In this document: one piece after another, positions 36,901 to 50,100 of the stretch | How positions within the stretch are numbered: the first letter of the stretch is position 1 | How the letters are laid out: each line of letters begins with the position of its first letter | Assembly (NCBI RefSeq): GCF_012273895.1 | Contig: NC_052121.1 | Coordinates: 9,651,475-9,715,474, forward strand | From: Zerene cesonia | Lineage: Eukaryota; Arthropoda; Insecta; Lepidoptera; Pieridae | Reading direction: 5' to 3' | Length of the DNA: 64,000 bases | Notes under the pieces: generated by a model | Database searches by the model: none | What the model saw: only the letters and a program-made list of their open reading frames with translations | What the model was told of the DNA's origin: nothing | Position numbers and translations under genes: made by a program

Positions 36901-39900
36901 TAGAAACAATGCAAGTTCAAATTTCGCTCCGTAATTTTTTTTATTTGTTAATTTTTTTCCATGCAAATATCGGTAAAATAATTGTTGAGTTTAATAACAA
37001 TAAAATAAATCGGCACAAGAATAAGATTTATACATTTTTGGTTTTATACAATGTTGTAACCGTAGATAATATATACAACTAAGCCGGGGCGGGCTTCGCT
37101 CGTGGTACATAATATATAGCCTATATCGCTTAGTGAAATTGCACCTTTCTAATCGTGAAAGGGTTTTTGAAATCGGTCCTGTGGTATTTACGTGAAAACG
37201 TAACAAATATACAAAAGTTTCGACTTTATAATATTAGTAGAGATATACTTTTAGTGTAGCCGATGTGTGTGTACTTATTCACAAACAAAGCAGCAATTTA
37301 AAAAAAAAACCGGCTCCAAAGTTCTGTTATTATATTATTTAATCTAACTTATTGCCATAAAGAAAGAAAAAAAATATTATTTAATCTGTGGATTCTGTCA
37401 TTTGAAAGCGCGCGAAGAAGTCGTAGAAGCCGTTGCGACGATCGATTTTGATGACTTCTAAGTTGGAGTATACCCAACACATTACAAGACAAAAAAAAAA
37501 AGATTTCAATCCGACTTATTGCTTTTGAATTACGCTTGCACAAACAAGCATCTACCTATAAACATACATACACTTATGACTCTCGACACTCGGCACACGT
37601 GATTGCAAGTGGTTACAGACTAACATATAAAAAAACTATGCAATTCTGACAATATCATACACTTACACATCGAATTGATACCGCCCTTTTCCGAAGTCGG
37701 TTATTAAAAATACACTTCGTCATCGTTCTGTCATCACACAATCATACCCCACTGCGTTTTATTCTCGTTATCTCTGTTGACATTGAATGTAATGCTTTCG
37801 TTGCCACCTGCGTTGTTTTAAAATTATCTTTATAGCTAGTTATAAATAAATGTATGTACCTAGCTATGTGCGATTTATTTATATTTTTTCTATGCGTCTG
37901 TCACTGAACTTCACATGAACGGCTGAATTGTTTTTTCCATCATTTTTAATTATTTTTTATCTGGGCTTTTTTGGCGTCTTCATGAGGACTCGGAAAGGAA
38001 TCACATTTCAAGCACTAGCGAAACCGCGGCTAAAAGCTAGTCTTTTTATATTTCAAATATTTTAATGCGCCTTCAGTAAATACAATCTCAAAGTGTACAA
38101 TAGAGTATACACCAAATTTACGTTAAAAAACTTGTTTTTTTTTTATTTTTCACAAAAATTTTAAGGTTATATAAAAAAAGTGTAAATATAAAACATTTAG
38201 ATCTTTTTATTCGCTACAACTTTGCCAGTTGACGTTTTCGATAGGACTTTTAGTTTTGCCGGAAATCGAGAAAAACCGTTTTTTACCCTTAAAAACTCAC
38301 TCCCATCCCCTTCCTGACCTCAGATCGCCCATAAATTATTTTTCCTTTCATTTTCATAATATTCCCCTCCATTCCTAATGCGTTTCATCCAGCTGTTTAT
38401 TTTTTTGGTATTAATAATTATCGACCTTGGTCTAAAGTAGCTAAGAATCTCACAAAAATTGCTTGAATATTTTCTGTTTGATTATGAATGAAAAGTCGGT
38501 TTCAACTACAAGGATAATAATTACTAACTTCACGTATAATTTGCAGAAAGTATTCGTGATTGAAAGAGGGCTTTTAAAAGAGACCGATGATTATGAGCTT
38601 AAAATTCGAATGCCGGCGCGGAAGACCACGTCGGATGTTGGCAAATTGACATGCTTTACGTTTACCAAATCCCAAGTAATCGTTGGCTCCAGTCGAGGTG
38701 CTGTTCTGTTATATGGGTATGCTATAGGACATCAGGAGAAGGTTGATATGGATTACGAGGGCCTGAGATTCATTAAGATATTGAAAGTGGAGTCTAAGAA
38801 GATTAACGTTATTAAAAATATAGATGGGTAAGGATTACTAATACATTATTTTCATGAGCCATATCAATTCGATCCGACTTAATTTTGATTCAGTTAGTTT
38901 TGCTGTTTTATATGTGTATAAATCTCTTTTTAATAAGGTATATATTGTATAAATTAAACGAAGAGATAATAACTTTTTGCGCTGTAAAAGAAATTCGATG
39001 TACCTAAATTTATATGATATTTATGAAGCGATCAATCAGAGATTATAATAATCGTATAATTTTTTATCTGTTGTATTGTAAACATAAAAAAAGCAAAACA
39101 CATTGCGACATGCGCCCCCCCTCCCCCCCATGAACCTTTCCTACAGTGTCGATCGGTTTTACGGGTAAAAAAGGTAGTTGTTTTACTATACTAAGTTGTT
39201 TCTTTAGAGTGATAGTTACTGGCAATGATGTTGGAGAAATACGCTTCTATGATGAGCAAATGATGTTGCTGTACTGGGTCCACGGGTTCCAGGTAGATTC
39301 CGTCAGAGGGATCAGCTTCGATCTGATCAAGAGGAGCTACAAAATAATCGACCCGAAATGTTAGTGCGCATATTTCTTAAAATACACAAAGACTTTTATC
39401 ATTGACGATTGTTTTTGGCAAAATTTTCCAAATGTTTTTCAGCTTTTTATATTAGATAATACTATTTATAGCCAATGACGTAATATCAGATATGATTAAA
39501 GTGTATAATATTTTAATTTGAATGTCGATATTTAGAACTATTAAGCAACTTCATCAATCTTCCATACTAAAAAGTAAGTTAATATTAATCATATGATCAA
39601 GAGACACATTTCTCAGTTTCATTTTGTATGAAGGTATACCAGATATAATAATAAAAATAAAAATAATCACATTTATTTCGTTAAAAGGCAAAAAGGAGTG
39701 TCCCTGCTTCGAAAAGGTGAACCCAGGTGTAGACCCAGAAACTGGGTTGCGACGTCAAAAGCTGATGAAGAAAGCGATACCTTCAGATGCTACTACGGCT
39801 AATAAACCGTTTTTGGTCAGAGATTTTGTTCTATGTAAGTTGGGGACATCTGTTCTATGCATTTTTATTTGTTTTTTTTTAAATATATTTCTGTTGAGAT

Positions 39901-42900
39901 GGAAACGAAAATAAATTTTCGATTTCATATTAGTCGGCATCGCCCGTGGTATATAATATAGCACTTTGGGATCACGGATCCAACGGTGAGAGAATTGTTG
40001 TAATCGGTCTAGAAGTTACTTAAATTTAACGTGTTCAAAAAAATCTTGACAGCTTTAGGTATATTATTATAAAATTAACATATGTAAAAGTATAAATAAA
40101 GATTTAACAACAGTCTTCTGTGTTATTAATAATGGGCAATTTATTTCTGTTTCAAACATGTTTTTATCTAACTACACTTCTCTTAGAAGCAGTTTTATAG
40201 TATTAATTAGTTTATATAGTTTATGTATTGATAATGTAGAAGTACATTAAGTAGGCAACAGTGATGCGAAAAAACACATTTAGTAATAAAATACTTTTTA
40301 AGGAAATGCATTTTTTTTATGTCATAGCGGGCAGCTGAACTGGTGAATCGCGTGATGGTAAGCGATTACCACCGCCCACGAACTTTCGCAAAGTCAGTGC
40401 CTATGCGAATGCGCTGTCCGCTTCTAAGGGGAAAGGGATGGAAATGATTGGAGATTGGAAAGAAGGAATGGACTGGGAAGGGTGAGGAAAAGGGAACGGG
40501 CCAACGTCTCCCACTCATCGTACGAAACAAAGTAGCATGCTACTATTTCACGCCAGTCTTCTGTAGGGGTGTGGCATGCCGAAGCATGCTCGACTCTCAC
40601 ATAAGTTAAGAACTAAATGTAAATAGTATCTAAGTTAAAACTACCTATAAGAGTTACTAAGCCAAGGTTAGATAAGCACTAATTCACGATTATCGCTGTT
40701 CAAGATTTAAGATAAGAATGTATTGTTTTTTACGTCAGGTACCAACAACGAAGGTGTCGCGTTCGTGGACTTTACATCAGAAACATTGTTGACTATATTG
40801 GACAATAAAATAATGCACGCTCTCACAATGACCGTACATCCAGAAAAGTTAGTTGAATATAGAACATTAGATGTTTAGTAAAAATGTATTTCTATATCCT
40901 ATTATCCTGGTACATCAGTGCCCAAGTATCATTTAAATCCGTTCAATGGTTCTCGCGTGAACAAACAAGCATGTTCATACATCCATCCGAATTCCAAATA
41001 TTGGTAGGATGGGATAGGATGGAGGATTTCTCCAAACCTTGTTGTAACATCACACATACAAAAATAAAGAGAAAATAATGTACCGTTGTTAATAGCTTTT
41101 GTTTTTTTGTACATATATAAGGTTCAGTCAATCAAAGTAGATTTACTTCATGACATCACTTATATATTTGTAGGCCATTCTTTTGTGTCGGCTTCACTGG
41201 CGGCTCATTGGAGCTACACAATTATTTACAACACACGTTATTTGCAAGACTGGATTTGCGAGATAATTTCAAAGTTATCACGCCCCCTAATGATGATTCG
41301 ATAAAGGGGGATTATGAAGTGACGTTTCCAATACTTTCCGTCACCTGCCTTAAGTATTCTCCTTCAGGTGTTTAAATATCTGTACTTTTTTATTTATTTA
41401 TTATTTTATTATTTATTTAGAAAGTTTTTAGGTAAGTTAAGGGAAATGCTATTTACTTTTTTCAACCTACAGTATTTTCGAAATCAATCCAGTAGTTCCT
41501 AACATGCGTTCAAACAAACTCTTCAGATTTCAAGTATAAGTCGAGATGGGATTAATAATTAGATTTTACCCATCACCTTTATATACCATATCTTTAGGCA
41601 ATCAAGCACTTGCCTGCCATACCTTTTCTACATGACCTAAATTGACAAAACATTGACGCATTTACTTATTGAAGGTTTGCATTTGGCATGTGGTCTTGAT
41701 ACTGGCGAACTTCTATTTCTGGACCCTGTCACAATCGATATCTTGACGAGGACTCCATTCAGGGACACGGGCCACGCTGTAAAGGAAATCAGTTACAGTC
41801 CGGATTCATTGACTATGGCCTTTTCCGTATGTTTTTTTCCGTTTGATTAAAATCCACAAATGTTCAAATATATGGACACCACTGCCAATAAAAATATGTA
41901 TAATTTTAATTGATAATTTTATTCACTTATCAACATGAATAGCTACATTTTTTAAAAGTTATAGAATCTTCGAGTGAAATATTTGTAAATTATGTTTTAT
42001 TATTTCAATATTTGCTTCAACCCCTTGAGATATAAGAAATAGAACAAGATCTATATTAAACATCCCTAACAGGATACTGGCAGAACGGTTTGCGTCTATA
42101 AATATGACTGTATGAATCTCGAGTGGCATTTCATCGGCAAGCACAGGGCTCACTACAAGGACATTACCACACTCTTCTTCCTGCCACAGAAGAATGACAA
42201 CGGAGAGTATAAGCTGGTGTCTCTTGGTGCTGATAGAATGATGGTGGAGTATGATATAGCGGAGAGTTCTGAGGAGTACCTAGAGATTCTCAGTTTAGAT
42301 AGGTGATTTCGTAGTATTTTCTTGTGTTTATTAACAATTATTTATTATTAACCCGACCTTTCGAACACTTTACAGCGAGCGTAGTCACCATGCTCAATAT
42401 AATGAGAAAATCGCGTTTAAAATCCGTTTAAAATTCTTTAATTTCTAAAGATGATTTCTTGTGTTAAATTTAAAATGGAGTAAAAGAAATGGGTTCTATG
42501 AATCGAATAAACTTATCCTTCAGTCATGAAACACTATTTTGATTATTGTTTTATTTTTAATATAGTACCTGGATGACCAAGCTTTGCTCGGTTTAACTTC
42601 GTGAAGTTGGATAATTAACAACTTACTTAACAACGCCATCTACTGGAACTTTAATTATTTGCCAAAAAATAGTATTATTATTCGGCAATAGATGTCAGGA
42701 AGAAAAAATAGTATTAGTATTATTAGAACTGCTCGTTATATGGTAGATATAGTTTTTTTTCGAGATCGTTTAGACATTTTTAAGTGAACACGTGCATCAA
42801 GAAGACATAAAACAACATAAACAATTAGTCTAACCTCAAAGCAAACTCATTGACTTCGTTGATTAACAATGCCATCTGCTGGAACTTTAATTATTCGCCA

Positions 42901-45900
42901 AAAAATAGTATTAGTATTATTATTCGCCAATAGATGTCAGGAAGAGTCGCTAAGTATAAGTCGATAAAACACGAATATGACTTTATCTAAAAAAGATTCC
43001 TAGCTAGATCGATTTATCGCCCCCTATACCCCCTGTACTTAATTTCATGAAAATCATTGGAGCCGATTCCGAGATTCCAATTATGTATATATATATATAT
43101 ACGAGAATTGCTCGTTTAAAGGTATAAGATATATGAAGTTATTCTGCTTCTATGGGTAGCACCTGGAATATTTTAAACATCATAATAAACACCTAAGCCT
43201 AACTAACTAGTTCTCTAGGTTTGATCAGTCTGCGGTCCCATTGGCTGGAATCCCTTGGCCGACACCGACAGAAATAGATCCAGAAAGCTTCCGAACGGAT
43301 ATACCCATGATCCTTGTGGCTAATGATGAGGTGAATCATTCATAATATGACCCTAGCTGACTAGCGTAATTTAATTTGCACTTGACAAGGATATTTTTTT
43401 TGTAATAATTTTATTGATCCTCCTCCTCCTGTTAGTGTGATGCTTTATAATTCTTTCATAAATGTACTATCTAACAAAACGATTTTTCAATTCGACCCAA
43501 TGGATTCTAAGATTACGTGGCTCCAACACACTCTGAACAGTTTTATAAACCATCTTTTATAGTAGAGATAGAAATAGAATCAGATTGTCAGATTATGTGA
43601 CGCATATAAAATAGCTCTTACATTATTTTATTTTTCATTTTTCATCACTGCATCATTAACCAAAATTATTTCTAGTTCAAAACCTATTTAGTGTGAGTTA
43701 TCTTCAATCTTTATTTACTCAACGTATACAATGCATTTTATTGTTTGGGGATCTTTAAACAAAAAATTAAGAATTAAGAAGTTAGACATGCTATCTTGCT
43801 TATTTCAGCATAAATACAAGATAGTAAACTATGCAACAACAATGACATTATCAACAGTACTCGGCCCACGTTTTGAGCACCCGGTATGTAAAATGCAGCT
43901 GATCACGAAAACCGGTGAAGATGAGGAAAAATATCTACTTTTCGCTACGAAGAATGTCATCGGCTTACAGAAAATGCCGCTGGATGGCAATCCATGGAAA
44001 CATATAGGACTTTTAGGACACCCTGTACAAGTAATTACTATGAACAGTCATTGCCTAGATCATAGTGAAGAATTCGTAATTATTACTTTTGAAGATGTAG
44101 TTAGTAGACTTTAGGTAGTAGTCGTTACGAGTAAGTAAAAAGTAGACGAAATATTTCGATTATCGATATCTTTCTCGATTTAATAAATAATGGGTAATTA
44201 TGCCTGTAAAAGCGTGTAAAAATTTTTAGGGATATAATATACTTTTTATAATGTTTTATAATTTTTTCCAATTCTTTATTTAAGGTTACAGGCATGTGTT
44301 ACCGTGAAGATTCGGGCACGCTTTTCACAATAGGTGCCAAGGATACATGCGTTTACCAGTGGGCGGCAAATTATAGGTACAATATAAACAACCCTGTATA
44401 TGGTATGGGAGTTTTTGTATGCGCACTACAGGAATTATACCCACAGAATATATCGGGCGTAGTAGCATTTACATATCTACTACTATTATGTTTCAATGAG
44501 TAGTGTTCCCCGACGAGTACAATCTGGAGGTCTTCAAGAGAAGAGTGAACAGGTACCTTCTAGGGAAGCGCGCTCCATCTTAGACCACATCTCAGCTTAC
44601 CATCAGGCGAGATCGTGGTCAAGCGCTTCCCTATCATGAATAAAAAACCAAAAAAAAGTGAGGAAATCAGAGTCGTATATCCATTTATCCATTCGAGTAC
44701 TTTCGTTATTCCAAGCTATCCTTTTTTTATCCTTGAGCCCTCGATGTTGACAATAGATGTCCACGGAAGGTGGTCGATGACCACTAGGCGTCCCACCAGC
44801 TTATTTGCCTCACGGCAAATTTACATGGATAGTATTTCAATTCTGTTCCTGATCCTTAATTTCCACTCTTTTCTTCTATTTTGTAAACACAATTACTTTA
44901 ATCAACTAATTTTGTTAGCAATTGGTAAAAGTCATCATGACTATTTATGTCTTTGCAGGGCGGTAGAACTAACAACAAAGCAAGGCGGCGAAGATCTTGA
45001 CCCCTACTACTGTCTCATCGAAAACGGTAGACCTGGCTGGCTGTTTCATGAGATTCGAGACCTGTTCTACTACATTCAGATCCTATGCCAGGGCACATTT
45101 TCGCCAGCAATGAGACGTGTTAAGGACTACATCCCTATTGACTCCTTGCCTGATCTGATGAGAGCATTGGCATACTTCCCGTCGGAATATGAAGTAAGAT
45201 GATTTGGAATTTTCACGCATTAGAATAAAGAGCATCCACAAACATTAAACGCGTTCGGCCAAATGCCAGTTCCTATTTTGTAACTAATATTTATCTGAAA
45301 AATCTTTTACTAGTACCAAATCTATATATATAAAAGAAAGTCGTGTTAGTTACACTATGCGGAATGCTAGTATTTACTAAATGTCGAATAGTATATAAAG
45401 TACGCTCTATTATTTGATCATATTTAGTAAGAATAGATGGCGAGATTCTAAGTAGAATTGATAATTCAGGTTGAAAATCTTCTAATAGAAGCGAAATATA
45501 AAGTCTATCAACGTGCTCCTTCGATGGAGATAGATTTCGAAGAGTTTGTCAAATTGTACCTCAACCACCGGCCAGCGTTTCCCAATACTTACAAGAAAAT
45601 CAGAAACGCGTTTAGGTATTTCGCTACTCCGAACCAGGAGAATGAGTTTGTCATATATCAAGAGGATTTCGTGAAAATGCTGAGCCAGAATGGTAAGTGA
45701 ACTGTGCCTATGATTTGTACAATTTTGAATTACTTAATTAATCTTTTTCCCTTTATTTCAATGGAGGTGAATAGATTTGTGAAATAGAATAGGACATTAC
45801 GCCCATCTTAGGACATTAATTCTGCTTTTTATTCACAACATACATTCTCACACAGACCCATTCACTAAATTGACGTCACTTTTAAGTTAATTGTGTTGTG

Positions 45901-46423
45901 TGTGTGTTGTGTAAGCCCAAGTCATATAATTATATTGCCAGGCTCATAAATATGTACGCTCTCATTTAATGCCATTTTATCTTATATTATTTGAAATTAG
46001 TACGGTTTTAGTGGTTTTGATAATACAGAAAAGTTATTTCCAATCAGGTGAACGTTTTTCCCGTGAACTATCATGGTATCTGTTGTCTATTCTCTATGGA
46101 CAATCGTTTGATGACCGGGCTGCTATGAATGATGAAGAGTTTTCGTTTTTGCCAGAGGTATCAAATTACAATAAAAATAATGCACGAAATACGTTTTGAA
46201 ATGGGAATATTATAAATAGGAAAAAATTTTTTTAACCTTTTTTAAAATTTAATAAATGGCAAAAAATTTTTTTTCATTTTACTTAAAATTTCAGGAAATA
46301 ACTTTGAGCGAACTGTTAACAAACATAATTGGGGTTGAGGACATAGAAAATATTTTGGAGTTCTCCACGAAGGATTCAATTCCTTCCCAAGTTACCGCTT
46401 CATCGGATACTGAAGACGCTTGA
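33988..46423 (+). CDS. CFAP251: Cilia- and flagella-associated protein 251 (CFAP251/WDR66)
   Basis: WD-repeat subunit of the calmodulin/radial-spoke-associated complex at the base of radial spoke 3 in motile axonemes; in insects expected in sperm flagella. Eighteen exons join in frame, 1021 aa: 33988-34143, 34420-34566, 34970-35228, 35660-35775, 38547-38827, 39208-39359, 39688-39834, 40739-40847, 41174-41367, 41675-41826, 42073-42302, 43219-43330, 43809-44030, 44285-44376, 44959-45193, 45470-45692, 46048-46157, 46295-46423. Residues about 53-789 are WD repeats (NLRWIYGYKPKAGV; FYAAGNCGVVYDW; DVIIIWDSNDYFP; LVSLGADRMMVEYD; YQWAANYR). Residues 790-1021 are the family's EF-hand-like C-terminal module (PGWLFHEIRDLFYYIQ; FEEFVKLYLNHRPAF; ERFSRELSWYLLSILYG). 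Length is close to human WDR66 (about 1150). Introns carry a hAT MITE and other repeats. The 3' part is duplicated downstream as pseudo-exons. Confidence 0.93.
34760..34907 (+). mobile_element. Helitron-type element, internally deleted
   Basis: TACTAATGTTATAAAGCTGA with a GTTT microsatellite (five units near 34785), AGGAACTATTGGTCCGATTT, then GGGCGGGGCGGACCGCTAGT. The 5' and 3' signatures are kept in 148 bases. In CFAP251 intron 2. Confidence 0.62.
35299..35492 (+). mobile_element. Helitron-type element fragment in CFAP251 intron 3
   Basis: CACGCTTCACGCGATAAACC, GAGGAAATTTGGTGCAACTA, TTTTTTATCCTG, and an end with GATGAAGCCGCGGGCGGAAA then ACT. The terminal CTAGT is damaged. The open frame across it is not coding: the CFAP251 frame resumes at a clean acceptor at 35660. 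Confidence 0.6.
35976..36718. mobile_element. Non-autonomous hAT-like element (MITE) with target-site duplication
   Basis: The left end starts CAGTGGCCTAGCTACTAAGG. The right end is its inverse, ...CCTAGCTACACCACTG. The flanks are GGTTAAAG (35968-35975) and GGTTAAAC (36719-36726), an 8-base duplication with one change. CAGTGG-type termini and an 8-base duplication fit hAT elements. The 743-base interior has no transposase frame. It lies in CFAP251 intron 4. Confidence 0.75.
37079..37242 (-). mobile_element. Helitron-type element fragment
   Basis: Read on the minus strand: CTACTAATATTATAAAGTCG at one end, a central AAATACCACAGGACCGATTT, and an end with GAGCGAAGCCCGCCCCGGCT. The CTAGT terminus is missing. 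In CFAP251 intron 4. Confidence 0.5.
40317..40604 (-). mobile_element. Metulj-like SINE, reverse orientation
   Basis: Begins TTTTTTATGTCATAGCGGGC, then CGTGATGGTAAGCGATTACC, ACCGCCCACGAAC, and ends TGCCGAAGCATGCTCGACTC. The internal part is less diverged at the head than the tail. In CFAP251 intron 7. Confidence 0.72.
42347..42448. repeat. Palindromic repeat / MITE-like element, truncated copy 2
   Basis: Matches the right half of 24301-24500: ATTAACCCGACCTTTCGAAC, ACTTTACAGCGAGCGTAGTC, ATAATGAGAAAATCGCGTTT, AAAATCCGTTTAAAATTC, ending AATTTCTAA. The left arm is missing. In CFAP251 intron 11. Confidence 0.6.
42623..42956 (+). repeat. Direct repeat of an about 85-base module
   Basis: Copies at about 42634-42706 and 42869-42953 share GCCATCTRCTGGAACTTTAA, CCAAAAAATAGTATTA and CAATAGATGTCAGGAAGA. 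Both lie in CFAP251 intron 11, before a (TA)n-containing repeat. Class unknown. Confidence 0.55.
42957..43135 (+). repeat. (TA)n-containing dispersed repeat
   Basis: Contains AAGTCGATAAAACACGAATA, TAGCTAGATCGATTTATCGC, ATGAAAATCATTGGAGCCGA, a TA microsatellite at about 43085-43100, and GAGAATTGCTCGTTTAAAGG. An inverted copy with all these words is at 48888-49070. Class not identified. Confidence 0.55.
44505..44645 (+). mobile_element. Non-LTR retrotransposon 3' end remnant
   Basis: Reads PDEYNLEVFKRRVNRYLLG then a short end and a stop, matching the C-terminus of jockey/CR1-like reverse transcriptases in insects. It is followed by ACCATCAGGCGAGATCGTGG and a short A-rich tail. In CFAP251 intron 14. 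A second repeat scrap with GGTGGTCGATGACCACTAGG is at about 44740-44815. Confidence 0.55.
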
Positions 46424-47131
46424 GTTTTAATATTGTTTTATGTTATAAATAAATAAATAATAGGATCTCTTAATTCTTGATATTTTACACAGCACCATCA
46501 GTTATCCATAATTAGAAAAGCTTGTAAACTAGGAAATACACTAAGATCAAGGGTGGTTTCATCTTTGCAGCCAGGGGGATTGACATGGTCGTGTTCGAAT
46601 CGAAATTGGCCCAATTAGTAGTCAATGCTCAGTAGTAGTACCTAAAGTTGTAAGGTTTTTTAATGAATCTTTGCTTTAGCTTCATTTCACAAAAGTATTT
46701 ACATACGTAAAATTTTCATACGAGAGGAATAAAGTAAGGGACTGGGAGCAACAGCAGGAAAAAACAGCAGCATGCTAGTATGGGGTGTGGTACTTCCCCA
46801 GTGCGAGCTGGCCTAATTCGTTTCGAAGCGTTCTCGACTCCCACACACAAAAATTAAATATTAAAATCTTCCATCATGATATGCCACGATAAAACGACAC
46901 GATATGTATAAATAAATAAAAAAAAACAATAAATTCGTAATTTAGCCTCTGAGAAAGAGAGATCAAGTTTATAAGATTACGTTGCGAAGATAACAATTTG
47001 ATTATAGTATAAAATATTTGAGGATATTGCCCCTTTATTTTTGAGATTACCTAAAATTTAAATTTATACCACTGATAACAAGCATAATATATTAAGAGGT
47101 GCAAATGATAAGAGCTTAGAAAGTTATAACA
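46424..47131. promoter_or_regulatory. CFAP251 to SULT-A intergenic region, SULT-A promoter
   Basis: CFAP251 probably ends just after its stop (AAATAAATAAATAATAGG near 46445). A SINE piece is at 46728-46850. The last 210 bases (46921-47131) are strongly similar to 55681-55893 upstream of SULT-B, including ACAATAAATTCGTAAT, ACGTTGCGAAG and TATTGCCCCTTTATTT. This is likely a duplicated promoter and 5' UTR. Confidence 0.5.
46728..46850 (-). mobile_element. Metulj-like SINE head fragment
   Basis: AAGGGACTGGGAGCAACAGC, GGGTGTGGTACTTCCCCAGT, GCGAGCTGGCC, CGTTCTCGACTCCCACA: the 5' half of the SINE in reverse orientation. The 3' half is absent. Confidence 0.6.
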
Positions 47132-50100
47132 ATGTCGCGAATTCCGTTCCCGTTTGATATTAAAGATGTGGAAGAAAATCTAGCTAAGGAACTTATGGTG
47201 CATTATTCAGGTACATGTGACTTTTCACTTAAATATACAAATTGTTTAAGAACAAATGATATTTAATATAAATAAAAAGTAAGAACCAATTCGCTACAAC
47301 TTGTTGTGATATTTTTTTATGTTAGCGTATTGATTAAGAACCTATTTTTGATTTTGGAATTTGTTCATTATAGGCTTTTAAGTCGTACGTTTAATTACAT
47401 TTTTTCACAGACCGTTAGTGAAAATGCTCTGAAATACATCAAAATATGCCTATATTATATGTTAATTTTAATTGTTTGAACATTATTATTTTGTCTTTTC
47501 CTTTCAAATATATAACTCCAATGGTCTTAGAGAAACATAGGAAAATGAGGATTTCAAGATTCTTTTATACTATAATAAAATATGTTTCTAGGTTACCTAC
47601 AATGTAATTGAATATATAGAATACAATGAATTTTCATTTAATTACAATTGTATTTAAAATATATACAATTTATACATAGAAAGGTTTTATTTAAGTGTTT
47701 TTTTATTAGATCTACATCAGTTTATTATGCAATATACCTAATAATGAATTTATAATTATTTTACTTTGTTATAATTAAGGTTAGTTAGAAAAATATTCTC
47801 AATTTATACAGGGGAATTCACGGGGTTCGTGCAAGTTGGTCCCAAGAAATATTTCTTCCCCCATAAATATAAGGAGGAAGCTGAAGACATTTACAATATC
47901 CCGGTGAAGCCAGATGACGTGTACGTTGTTACATTTCCTAGATCAGGTTTGTGATTACTTAAATAAACTAAAACACGAATGTATATGTTACAGAAAATAC
48001 AATTCCTAATAAATGTATACAATTATGAAGCTATTTAGGAAATGTATAAAATATTGTTTTTAAAATTTTTTATCCCGAAGCTCCAACGGGATACGGAATT
48101 ACGCGAGTGAAACCGCAGGGCGCAGCTAGTTACCCATATAACCAGAATATTACTCATAGAAAATCTTAAAATTTACCTATTCTGTTGGACTCCATTGATT
48201 ATTAAAAACAATAGATGTGATTGCATTATTGTAATTCGATCTCCGATTTGATCTCCTAATTTTTGTATGGTAGCAAATTTGCCATACTGTACGTACATAT
48301 TTTTTGCCGATTATTCATAGTAAATTTTTCATTGAATTCGTTATAAAGACACAGTTCAATTCTATTCGAATGAGAAAATTGTAGTTTTCCATAAGTTTAT
48401 GAAATAATTGCACAATTAAACAAACTTACCTGAAGTGAACTTCTATGTGATATAGTTATTAGTAACATTTTGGACCAAGCCTGTCGAATAATTGAAATAA
48501 CCAGTTCGCAAAATAATATATAACCAGGGGTCGCAAAATAATCTAAGTTTTAAGATTACTACAGAAACGTTGACACGAATATTATCGTAGGCGAATTTCA
48601 TTTGATAATGTAGTAATTCATATCAAAAATCAGAAATGATTCAATTTAAATTTAACACAACTAAAAGACATTTTATTAAAAGTGTCAAAGAATGGAAATA
48701 TTACATGATTCATGATTGTGAAACAAACGTGGTATGGCGTCATCAGTACGAAGTATACAAACACAATCTCTTTCTAGCCATGACACACCTTTTTTTTATA
48801 TATATCCTATACAAAGCGCCAACCACCTCTCGTACTTTGGACATACTTTCTTTAAACACAATAAAGATATAAGATATAGATATAGATATATATAAATATA
48901 TATCTTGTATCTTTAAACGAGCAATTCTTGTATATATATATATATATAATTGGAATCTCGGAATCGGCTCCTACGATTTTCATGAAATTTAGGCGATAAA
49001 TCGATCTAGCTAGGAATTTTTATTCAGAAAATGTCATATTCGTGTTTTATCGACTTAAACTTACTTTTTTAACAAATAGGAGGCGATAGTTAAATTTGAA
49101 AGTCTTCAATGACTTGGACCTAATATTGGAGATGGAATATGGTTCCAAAACTTGGTTGCAGAATACTTAAAACTTCTTAAAAGTCGGAACCTAGCTTCTA
49201 CCAAGTACGGAGTAATATGCGTCCAGGACGGACCGTCCCAACAAAAACGAGCACAAGCGTTTCGAACACGCTGTATTGCATTTTTACTACGGTATAATAA
49301 CCTAAGTCCGTACGTTATGCACGGACGGTCAGCATAATTAAATTTTGATAGTACTAAACTCTCACAGAGTCGTATCACATCGACGCTCAGTTCCAGCTCA
49401 CATTGCCGAAGGCGATACAGCAGCTTAAAGCGATAAAAGCAATCAGCTATAGTTGTATTAATTACTTACTTTTCGAAACGAAGATTTTCATCAAAGATAA
49501 CTCAATCCTAAGGACCATATTGGAAGTGAAAAAATCATATATTTTGTTTTATCCTTATTAAGCACCAGTAAGTTCTCACGAGACCAAGCAGATATACGAT
49601 CTAGATCGCTGTTAAGTTCCATCAATTATTATAATGTTATAAAAAAAGAAGGACCTACCCATTAAAAATTATACGTGTATCAACAGGCACTACATGGACG
49701 CAGGAGCTGGTCTGGTTGGTGAAAAATGATCTCGATTTTGAATCTGCCAAAGAAACACCGTTAACATTCAGATTTCCATACCTGGAGTAAGTGTTCTTGG
49801 TATATAAAATACATTAAATAATTATTCAATCGAAGTATGTTAATGAGCAACAATTAAATAATCTGGCTTGTGCACAGAGCACACTGTATTATAACTGAGT
49901 TCCCTTTTATCTGAATTGTAAATTCAATGTATGCTTGCTTGCTTTTGAAAAATTCTCCAGTATATAAATATTCACGTGATTTTTTGCTGCAGCCTTGGGA
50001 ACCCGCCTCCTCACCGTTACACACCATTAATATCACATTATTCTCACTTTCCAGTATATCTATCCTAATGCACCCGGTACTTCTTAAGCCGATAATAGAA

